Shown piece after piece: positions 1-9,900 of a stretch of DNA of 15,287 nt. The stretch is from positions 3,930-19,216 of the forward strand of contig DGSP01000049.1 of the NCBI GenBank assembly GCA_002393555.1, in the 5' to 3' direction. A program made the translations under genes and the position numbers. The DNA comes from Prevotellaceae bacterium UBA4359 (GTDB lineage: Bacteria; Bacteroidota; Bacteroidia; Bacteroidales; Bacteroidaceae). The first letter of the stretch is position 1. Each line of letters starts with the position of its first letter. A model generated the notes under the pieces. That model saw only the letters and a list, made by a program, of their open reading frames with translations. It ran no database searches and was not told where the DNA came from.

Positions 1-41
1 TTTTGTGTGGTTACTTAATTATTCATTTTTGTATTTTGGGG

Positions 42-875
42 TTAGAAATTGAACGTGACGTTGATGGGATAGTTGTTGTCTATCTGTATGGGCCTCTCCA
101 GCGTGTAGATGCCATTCTGGTTGCAACTGTAATAGCGCACCTGAAACTCCTTCTCGCCTTCCTCATGCCCCGTCAGCCAGAAGTCAAACTGCTCGCCCGC
201 AAGCCCAGAACCTCGGCATTCGCCGTTGACGAATGCAGCCACCCTGTCGCTGGCACTGGGAGTGAAAGGAACATCGCCCCCCAACCGCACCACAACACTC
301 TTGTGACCCGTGTATCTGGAGCCGCCACTCCCGAAGAGCAGCACCTGGTCCCACGTGTCACCAATAATGGCATCGGGCGAGAACCCGTAGAACCCCGGAT
401 TTGTGAAAATTTGCTTCATTCCGTCGCAATAGTACTTGACCGTCAGTCTCTTGCCCACCTCCACATCCCGCCTGCTGCCATGCACCATGATGGGGAAGAT
501 GATGACCTTCGGGTCAAACTCCGACGAGTTCCGTTCGCTCACACCTCGGCACTCGTCATCGATGAAGATAGCCATGCGGTCGTTCTCCGTAGAATAAGGG
601 ACATACCCCTCGTCCAGTTTGAGCGTCACATACATCCTCTCCTCATAGAGAGAAGAAGAAGGATTCTGCCAGTCGGGCATCTCATCGTTCCACATCCAAT
701 CTACCTTCCAATCGGGAGCATTGGCAGAAGCCGCGAAGGAGATGGCGTCGGATGTTTCGCCATTGCCGCCGTTGCCTCCGCCGTCGTCCGACGAGCATCC
801 CCCCATCAGAGTGAGGACACCCGTCAGAACGGCCATTCCGATACAGTTCAGTATCTTACATTTCGTATTTTCCAT
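42..875 (-). CDS. Surface lipoprotein with two ECRG-type modules
   Basis: This 277-residue protein begins with a lipoprotein signal: a short basic start, a hydrophobic stretch at about residues 11-24, and a lipobox ending M-G-G-C at Cys27. The residues after the cysteine, S-S-D-D followed by a Gly/Asn linker, resemble the acidic lipoprotein export signal of Bacteroidota, so exposure on the outer face of the outer membrane is likely (inference). The rest is an internal duplication. Copy 1 (about 81-168) contains DRMAIFIDDECRG, and copy 2 (about 191-268) contains DRVAAFVNGECRG. Each copy is followed by a second strand pair with a Tyr-Tyr-Ser/Cys motif (KYYCDG and RYYSCN). Two similar modules occur near the C-terminus of the giant protein encoded 66 bp upstream, and the two genes are probably co-transcribed. 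No Shine-Dalgarno sequence precedes the ATG, but the signal peptide supports this start. I do not recognise an enzymatic function; binding or assembly at the surface is the best guess. Confidence 0.88.
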   Translation of the reverse strand: MENTKCKILNCIGMAVLTGVLTLMGGCSSDDGGGNGGNGETSDAISFAASANAPDWKVDWMWNDEMPDWQNPSSSLYEERMYVTLKLDEGYVPYSTENDRMAIFIDDECRGVSERNSSEFDPKVIIFPIMVHGSRRDVEVGKRLTVKYYCDGMKQIFTNPGFYGFSPDAIIGDTWDQVLLFGSGGSRYTGHKSVVVRLGGDVPFTPSASDRVAAFVNGECRGSGLAGEQFDFWLTGHEEGEKEFQVRYYSCNQNGIYTLERPIQIDNNYPINVTFNF

Positions 876-877
876 TG

Positions 878-933
878 ATTGTTCGTTATTAATTGTTCAT
901 TGTCAAATTGTACATAGTAAATTGTCAGATTGT
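878..933. repeat. Six ATTGT units at roughly 7-bp phase between giant gene and lipoprotein gene
   Basis: ATTGT (ACAAT on the coding strand) starts at 878, 892, 899, 907, 921 and 929. The steps are 14, 7, 8, 14 and 8, close to multiples of seven. The tract fills almost the whole gap between the two genes and forms the A/T-rich leader of the lipoprotein gene. I found no hairpin with a T-run that would act as a terminator, and no exact TAnnTTTG box here. Read-through from the giant gene is therefore the likeliest way the lipoprotein gene is transcribed. Confidence 0.6.
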
Positions 934-941
934 AAATAAAT

Positions 942-3900
942 TTACCTGATGAGTTGTTTTCTACCATTATATATATAGATACCCTTCTCAGTAGGTCGGT
1001 CGGGCAGTCTGATACCTTGCAGAGTGGTCCAACCCTCCTGAGGCAGTCGTTCCGCTGGCATGAAGTTGATGCTCGTAGGCTCGTTGGCATTGCCGCTCAC
1101 CGCATTCACCTCGTAGGTCAGCACCTCGCCTGTGGTGGCGATGATGTCGCCGTTGCGCTCGATGGCAAACGCAAGAGGTGCCTTCTTCTCGCCGCTGATG
1201 CTCATGTAGATGATGGGAGCATCCTCTTCTGTTTTTTCACTCTCATCCACCACGGCCTCGCCACACACTTCGGCTCCCCTCATGGCAATGAGTTTGTCGC
1301 CCTCCTTCAGTTCGATGCCTTCAGCCACAGCGGTGAGCGACATCGTGTTGGCATAGTCATGAGCGCGCTGAGGAGCATAGGTGATGGTGGAGTTATTCGT
1401 CACCCCGACGAAGGGGACATCAGGATTGATGAAAGGATACTTGAACGAAGCCACACCCTTCTTCGAGCGATGGAGCATATACCCCTCTCCAGGCTTCATG
1501 TACTTCAGGTTGCCCTTCCACGCCATCTTGCCGTTCGCCCCCTCGGTGAACTGGGCAAACTCCGTCTGGCTCTTCACCACATCGCCGTCCTGAGCCTCAA
1601 ACTCATAGTCGCCCAAAGCCGTGGTCACAGGCAGGTTCACCATCGGCGTGTAGCCAATGCTGTTCCATCCCTCCTTCACCGTGACGGTGCGCTGGTCGGG
1701 CTGGCTCAAACTGTTGCCCGTCACTTCCAGCACCACATCGTCGGCCACATGGATGCGGTAACTGTTCGTCACACTCACCCGTGCCGAAGCCTTCGCCTTG
1801 CTATCGTTCACCATCCACTGACCGCCCTTGTAACTCAGCATCAAGTTGTTCGTCGGGTCAACCAGCAAGTCGCCGTCGCTCCAGAGATAGTTGTTGAGCA
1901 AGACACCCATCCCGTCGCGGAACTTGCTGTTCTCCACATTGAACGAAATCCAGTTCCATCCCTTCTTCAGTTCCAGCGTCTGCACATACAAGTTGTTGGA
2001 CTTCAGAATGACAGGAGCCTTAGCCGTTCCATAGGTGTTGTTGGCATAGAAGTCAATCCTCTCCGATGGGTCGAGAGCCATCGTCTTGCCCGTGGCGTAG
2101 TGCCACAGTTTGAACTCCAAGTTGTCTTCACCGCGACTGGATTCGTTGAAGATGGTCATATACACCATCGCCTCAGCCGACAGAGGGTCGTAGTCGATAT
2201 TGGCCACACCCATGCACTCGCCAGTCGATGAGAAAGCCCCCACCACATCGCGGCTGTCCGTCACGATGTCATCGCCAATCAGCACACGAGCCACCACATT
2301 CATCGAGAACTGCTTCCTGTCAGGGTTCACAGCCCATTCCACCTTCTTTCCCTCCACCGTAATGTTCAGCACCAGCGGCTCAGCCAGCCCATTCTCGTCG
2401 GTCAGGTAGATGATGTTGTCGTAGGTGCCCACGTTCGCGTCCTTGTTGATGGAGAAGGTCAGCGTCTGCTCGCTCTGTGCCTCAATCACGTCTTGTAGTT
2501 GGTCGGTGCTCAACCATCGGGGCATATTCTCAATCGTGTAGGTATGGGTGGCACCGCTGTTGTTCACGATGCTGATGTCGAAGGTGTAGTCCTTGTCGGG
2601 GTTGTATGGCATGGTGGCTTTATAGGTCTTCTGTCCCCAGCGCAGCACATTGCGGTCAATGAACACCGCTGCCGTGACAGGCGAGGCTATGTAGTTGCCA
2701 TTCAGGTCGGGGATGTCGTAGAGCGTCACATATACCTCACGCTTGTTCACCCTGCTGTCCAGTTCGTCGATGCCCACCAGCAGTTCGTGGTCTCTGCCCA
2801 CATAACTGAAGTTCAGGTTTCTCAACTCCTGATAGAACTGCATGGGAGCACCAGTCTCTTGGTCAATGTGCGCCATCACATACTCCTGCGTGTCGTAGAA
2901 CACAGAGTCGTGCTTCTCCTCTCCCTTCTCGTCGTAGGTCATTTTCTGATTCAGCGCGAAGGGTTCCCAGACAAAGTTATTGTTCTTCTGACGCACCTGC
3001 TTGTTGAAGCCGAGGAAGGTCTTGAGTCCCTTCTCGCTACCACCCACCGACTTGCGGCTGTAGCGTTTGATGAGTGCTGGCGGCAGTGCTTGCTCGAAGA
3101 GGCAGATGCCGTCCAGATAGCCCGTCAGCGCATTCTCCTGATGGCGCACTTCGCTGTTCTTTCCCTGCTCGTGCCACACCATGTTGCCCAAGTAGAAGTC
3201 ATCGCCGCTCATGCCACCCAGATTCTCGGTGGAGAACGAGGCTTTCAGTGCGTTATCTACATAGATGTTAGCCACCTGATGTGCTCGGTTCACTGTCATG
3301 GCGTAGTGGTGCCAAGCGTCATCGTTCAGCGTCATGCCGAGTTTGAAATCCATGCCGTTGGAGCGATACCTCAGTGTATCGCTCTCAAAGCCAATGAAGA
3401 ACTTCTCCTGTGGCGTCAGGTCGGTCTTTCTGCCCGAGCCGTTGCTCAGCAAGGCACCGCAGCCCTTGGAGGTCGTTCTGAACCAGAACATCAGCGTGTA
3501 GTCCTCCTCGCTGGTGCGCTCAAAGAACTCTGGCTTCAGGTGCATGCCCTTCGTCTCTCGCTCTTCGTTCCAGTCCACTTTCAGCGACATGCCACGAGGC
3601 TGTGCCCATGTGGCATTGTGTAGCGTCAGGTGAGCACCCAGTGCCTGGTCGTAGGCCATGCCGCCCTCGCCCTCGTTCATGGGGTAGTAGTCCGTCAGTC
3701 CCATCTCGTAGCCTGTCAGCAACTGGTTGCCATAGGTGTTCAGCAGGATGCGGTCCATTGCGCGGTTCCACACCCGAGCCTGCAGCATCCTTCCCTTGTA
3801 GAAGGAACGTCTTTTTATATTTGTCTGCTGCGTTGAGCCGAAGATGAGTGGGCCTGTGCCACTGTAGGTCACGCCTTCTTTTTTGCACTCCACATTCCCC

Positions 3901-6900
3901 TCGCCATAGAGCAGCAGTCGCTTGTTGTCGTTGTCCAGCACCAGTGCCACCTGACAGTACCCGTCGGCAGGCAGGGCATCCTTGCTTTCCAGCGTCACAC
4001 TGTCCACCACCGCCATCAGCCTTCTGTCGGCCGTCAGCCACAGTTGCAGCACCTTTCCGTCAGAGCCGTGGCTGAAGATGGGCATGGGCTCACCCGTCGC
4101 ATCAGGTTTCACCATCACTTCGATGGTCACGTTCTTGTCGGCAAAGTTGCGTCGCGCTTCGCTTTGGGCATAACTATCCTCGCCGCCGAACAGCAGTGCT
4201 GGCTCCTCGCTGATGGCTGTCTCGTTCGTCTCGCCTATCACCTCAAAGTTCGTTGTGGCTTGCAGGTAGTTGTGTTCGATGGGTTCAGAGAAGTTGAACA
4301 CGATGTTCTCACCTACGCTCAGCACCCCGTCCTTCGGTTCGGGCGAACCGAAGAGTTGGGGCAGTCGGGTGTCCTTCACACCGCTCCTCACCTCCGAAGC
4401 CTTGGTCAGGAAACTGTTGCCGTCGCGGCAGAAGAGCACCGCCCTCAGGTCGTATGCCTTCTCCATCACCTTGCCCTCGCCGTAGAAGTTGAAGTCGATG
4501 TAGCCATTCTCAGGAATCATGCGCTTCGTGCCGCTCGCTGCCGCATAGATGGTAGAGTCGGCATAGAAGCCGCAGAGGTTGGTCCAATAGTCGTCGCCTC
4601 GTGCCGATTCCTTATACTGGAACTCGATGTGGTCGAAGTTGTGCTGGTTCTTGTCGTAGCCCTTGATGAGCACAGGCAGATACCAGCCACGAATGGAATC
4701 GTAGGGAGCGTCGGTGTTCATGATCCACTTGTCGCCAGGCGAGGCAATATCCACTTTGCCAGCCTCTCTCGGATAGTGGACAGAGAAAGCCACCTCCACG
4801 AAGGTGTTAATGTCGTTCTGCGAAATGAAGCCAATCTTCAGGTCTTCGTAGTCGAAGTCCTCGCCGGCATACACCTCCAAGGTCTTCTCTGTCACCTGTC
4901 CGGGCTTCACTTCGATGGTGCGCATGTTGCCCGTCAGAGGCACACCGTCAACCATGAGTTTGGCACCCTTGGGGTTCGACTTCTCCACTTGGTAGAGGTC
5001 GAAGAAATTGTAGGCAGCCTCAGGCACCTCGCTGTCGTTGGTCAGGTAGAGTTTGAAGCGGGCAGGCTCACCATGCGGCACACCGCTGATGCTCTGCTTG
5101 TCCATTCTGATGAGCGGATTCTCAATCTTCTTCGTGCGTTCGTCCAGAATGGTGCCGGTACGATAGAAATGGGTCTTGCGTTCGCCTTCCCATGGGCGGC
5201 AGGTAGCCCCTGCACGGGTGCGGTAAACAAAACTCTTTGGCGCCTTCATCAGGTGCACGATGTCGCGCGAACCCACGTCGCGGTCGAGGAAGTATTCCAC
5301 ATAATCAACATTGTTCAGGAAAATGTTCTCGTAGAACACATCCTGGGTGTTATTCACCGTCATTTGATCCCTTGCGTCCTCCATCTTCACGCGATACACG
5401 TCGAAGTCGAGGTGCGAACACTTGTCGAACTTGATGGTGAACGACTCCTTGCGGTTATACTTTGTCACCTCCGTACTCTTCGGAGTCACGCCGAAGGCAG
5501 CCACGGGCGTGAGTCCAAACTTCCACGCCAGTCCGACGAAACTGATTTCATACTGGGAGAGAGGGCTGGCATCCGACTTTTCAACAGTGTCCACGGATGA
5601 GCCTCCCGCCTTCAGTTTGTCGGAAGTGTTCAGCAGACCCATCAGGAATTTCCCTACCGTATTGCCCAGGATGGAGCCTATCTCGGCAAAGGCAAATTGG
5701 GCTCTCTCGGTGTCACCATAGGCATCCGAGTTAGGATCGGGATTGGCAAAGTAGTTGTGGGTGAAGTCGGTGGCAAACCAGTTGTAGGTAGAAGCGTTGG
5801 TATATTCGGTCGAAAAGTCCTCGCTGTAGCTGACCGAGCCGCCGCCATCCACATCGAAGTTCTGCACCAGTTCGCTGGCCTCCAATTTTTCCCGCTCGTT
5901 GTGAGCAATCATGTTCACCCACGTAGCCATCGTTTGGGCAAAATCATAGACTTTGTCCGTATGCACTTTGTCGTCGTCGTCCTTAGGCAGCACAATCTGA
6001 TAGTTCATCTTCGAGCTGCCCGTATAAGGAGTCTTCGTGCTGTTATAGACGTATTTGGGATCGTTGGCATTCGTCAAGTCGGTGTTTATCACGCCGAAGT
6101 TCGGGTCATTAGGTTGCAGGAGTGACCAATACACCCGCTCTCCCGTTTCATCTGCCAGTTTCTGTGCTTCAGACAGGGTGCCAGTGAACATGAGTGCCTC
6201 ACACTCTTTTGCCAGTCCCGGAATCAGTTGTTTCACCAGATATTGTTGCGAATGAACGAAGGTGGAGGTGATTTCGGGTCCGTAGCTGATCACCTCACTG
6301 CGCACCAGATGGAAGATGTTACCGTTTTCGTCGCTACCTTTGGCAATCTCCACCATGCGACCAGCTGCCAGCACACCGCCCATCGTCTTGAACACCGAGT
6401 CGGGCATGGCTTGAATGGCCACAGAAGGTTTGAAGATGATGTTCGTTTCCATGCCCATGTAGAGGTCGGCATCGGCTCCCACCATGGTTCCGCCAGCATC
6501 GGTCGAGATGTCCTCGGCAGCAGTCATGGTGTAGGCAAATGCTCGCTGACCTGAACCAGAGAAGACTAAATCGACATTGGTGTTGAACACTCCTTTGGTG
6601 TGGCCAATCTGACCATACGCGCCTCCCGCGCCCATTCCTGCCCAAAGGCCTGTGTAGAAGTCTTGGCCTGAACCTGCATTGATGTTCAGGCTCAGTCCGC
6701 CTTTCCATTTCATGTCCATCTGATAGGCAAGTCGCAGCGAGGAGCCTTTGCTCAGCTTGGCGCTGGAGCCTCCACCTGGCGGGTCGCGCAGAATATCCAC
6801 CAGCACGGGAGTCTTCACGCTCAGAATGTCCTTGGCTCCCGGCTTGGCATATTGGTTGAAGGTATAAGCCTTCAGAGGTGTTGCCTCATAGTAGGTGCCA

Positions 6901-9900
6901 TCGAGTTCGAGCGTGAAACTGCACGTGAAGAGTGCATCCTTGCCTGTCAGGGAGTAGGGGCGCTGGGCCGCTTTCAACAGGAAGGTTCCCTCGCCGTTCT
7001 CGTCCAGTTTCACCGTTTCGTGGTGTGTAGCACTCTCCAGTCCGTTGTGGATGGTCACAACTCCGCCTTCCAGTTTCACCACGTCGGTGGTGTCGCTCTT
7101 TATATTATTATTGTAGTAGTACTTCTCAAATGCCGAGAGGAGGAGGGGATAGGTGCGGTCGGTGTTGAACACGGGGTGGTCGAAGGTGTATTTCACCTCC
7201 ATCGAGTCCTTCACACCCACTGGCCATCCTTCTTTCCTGACAGGATAAGCCAATTCCACCCTCACTCTGTCGCCCACCATGGGCTGATAGTAGAAATAGC
7301 GTTCGCCCAGATAAGCGACCTTGTCATATTGCTGTTGGGCATAGGTGAACTGCACGGGACTGTGGTAGATGCGGTTGTATTGTGCATGATACGTCACGTC
7401 CACACTCGTCACAGGTTTGCCGTCGGCATTCTTCCAGTTGCCCTCGTAGTGGTCCGTGTGTGGGGTGATGGAGTCGGTCAGGTCAATCACATCGTTCATC
7501 TGTCCGTCTTGGAACAGCGTAGGGTAGCCTTGTGCCGTGATTTGCTGAATCTTCCACTTCACGGGTGGCAGTTCCACGTGATACTCTCCTGTGTGTACAT
7601 CGGGAGTCACTTCCATGCGGTGCTCCGAGGTGTGTACTTGAGTCTGATAGGTGTATTTCTTGTCGTGTGCCGTGTGGACGAAGACCTCATCGCGAGTTGT
7701 CTTCTTGCGGTCTGCCACGTCGAACACCAGTCGGGAGGCGTTGTCGCCCTCCAGCACGAACACCATCTTCAGGTCATCGCCCAGGTTGTTCTTGCCGAGC
7801 GAGTTGCCCAATGGGATGGCGGCTTGGTCTTTGCCGCCCGCCACACGTCCGATGAGTGTCACGCGGGTGTCGTCGTAGAAGTAGGTGTTGGCCACGTCAA
7901 TCTGGAAGTCGTGCTTCTTCTTTGTGTCGTTGTCATCCTCATAGTAGTAGCCCTCTTTGGTAAACTTGTGGCCGTCCTTCACCGCTTGGATGGTGCGGTT
8001 GCCGGGCAGCATGCGGAAGGCAAACTTGCCCTCGAAGTCGGAGGTCACCTTGCCGCTGGCGGTGTGTACCTCACGTCCATCCACAAGGAACGACACGCCC
8101 TGCACCGGGATGCTCGTGCCAGTGTACATCACATAGCCAGAGAACTTCACGCTCTGGGTGACGGTGAACGACACGTTGGTGCGTGTGTTCTCGCCCGGTT
8201 CACTACCGAACTGGAGTGGGCGTGTATCTTTGAATTTAGGTATGTTGGGTGCCACCTTATACACTCCTTCGTGTTGATTGGGTCCCCAATAGGGCAACCC
8301 CGTCTTCTTGTAGTAGCCGCTCTCGTCGGTATAGACCGTTTCTTCGATGGTGCCGCCACCCTCTGAAGAGATGATGACGGGCACATGGGCAACTCCTGTT
8401 CCGTCGGGAAAGCGCACATAGCCCTCCACGCTGCCAGTGTGGAAGCAAGCCCCTTCCACCTCTTTGGTCTCGGTTGTGTGCTCTCCCTCGCAGTCGGTGT
8501 GCGATATAATCTTATAATAGTAGTCATACACAGGCGAACAGGTCTTGTCTTCCCACGATGCCTCGCTGAGTTGCGGAGAAATCGGTGTCCAGGTCTTCTC
8601 GTCCACCTTGCGGCGCATCACCATGAAGTAATCGACCGCACCGCCCTCGTTGATTTTCCAGGTGAGCACCACTGAACTCTGCAGCGGCTGTGCCTTGAGC
8701 GAGTTTTCGATGAGGTAGCCCGTGCTCTCATAGTAGAACTTATCCTCAGGCACCGTCACATCGGTCACGCTGCCCGACACAGGGGTGCTGAACCCTTTCT
8801 GCTCCACGGCAGGCACTCCGTCCTTCCAGCACCAGTTGTCGGGGGCGGTGTCGCTCTGCTTGCCCTGTGCCTCGCCGTAGGTGGTCTTGTAGGTGCAGTC
8901 TTGGATGAGGCCATAGAAGACATCGTTGTTGCCATTGCGCATGAAGGTGGCACTTCCATCGTGCTCCATCTTGTCGAAATTGGCATTCACATAGTTGTTC
9001 GACAACATGGTGAAACAGTTATTTTCGCGCCATCCCACAAAACCGCCACAGTTGCAGCCCCACCAAAATGATTCATGATACCCTGGATTCGATTCCATGA
9101 CACCATTGAAGAGGCAGTTGCTGATGAACAAAGCCCCGGAGTTGTTGACCAGAGCCACCAAACCACCGTTGGTGCAGTCGCCGAGAATGTCACCAAAGAT
9201 GGTTGCCGACGACTGGCAATTCTCAATGAATACGGTACCTCTCTGAACTTGCGAGACTATGCTACCGGCAAATTTCTGGCCGCTTTTTATCTTACCCTTC
9301 ACCGTCAGGTTGGAGATGACGGCACCATCAGCCAAATAGCGGAAGGGAGCCAACGGACGACTTCCGTTGTTGTCCATATCCAAGATGAGGGCGTGTCCGT
9401 TGCCGTTGAAATTGCCAGTATAGGGCTTTTCTTCCCATTCGCCCAGCAACCAGCCATATCCGTATGATATTAGATAGTCAACATTTACATCACCTGTCAG
9501 AATAACATTGTAATCGGTCTTGTCCGAGTTCTTCATTTCCTCTGAAAGGTTCAGCCATTCTTCCCTCGTGCTGATGGGCGCGAAGATGTCGCCTGTTCCC
9601 TGTCCGATGGGCGACTTTGTTCCATCGACGAGCAGGCGCACCTGATAATTGACGCACGAGCGGTTGAGGCTCAGTTCCACCTCGCACTTGTCTATCTGCT
9701 CGGCGGTCAGTTCGCTCACCAGACTATCCACCTTCGCTCCTGCCTGGTTGAACATCTGCACTTCCACCTTCATCACGGCGCGCTCGTCCCACACGTAGTT
9801 GTGCGACTGGTCGTTCGGCGTCCATTCCCACTTCACCTTGGCCTTATACTCCTTCTGGTTGCTCCATTCGGCCTTGGCGTTCTGTGGAGTGCGCAGAGCG

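Noticed and set aside
954..8366. Long open frames on the plus strand (for example 954-2231, 2499-3623, 4044-5600, 6852-8366)
   Set aside because: They lie wholly antisense to the giant gene, have His/Val/Arg-rich compositions without recognisable motifs, and are explained by codon bias of the minus-strand gene.
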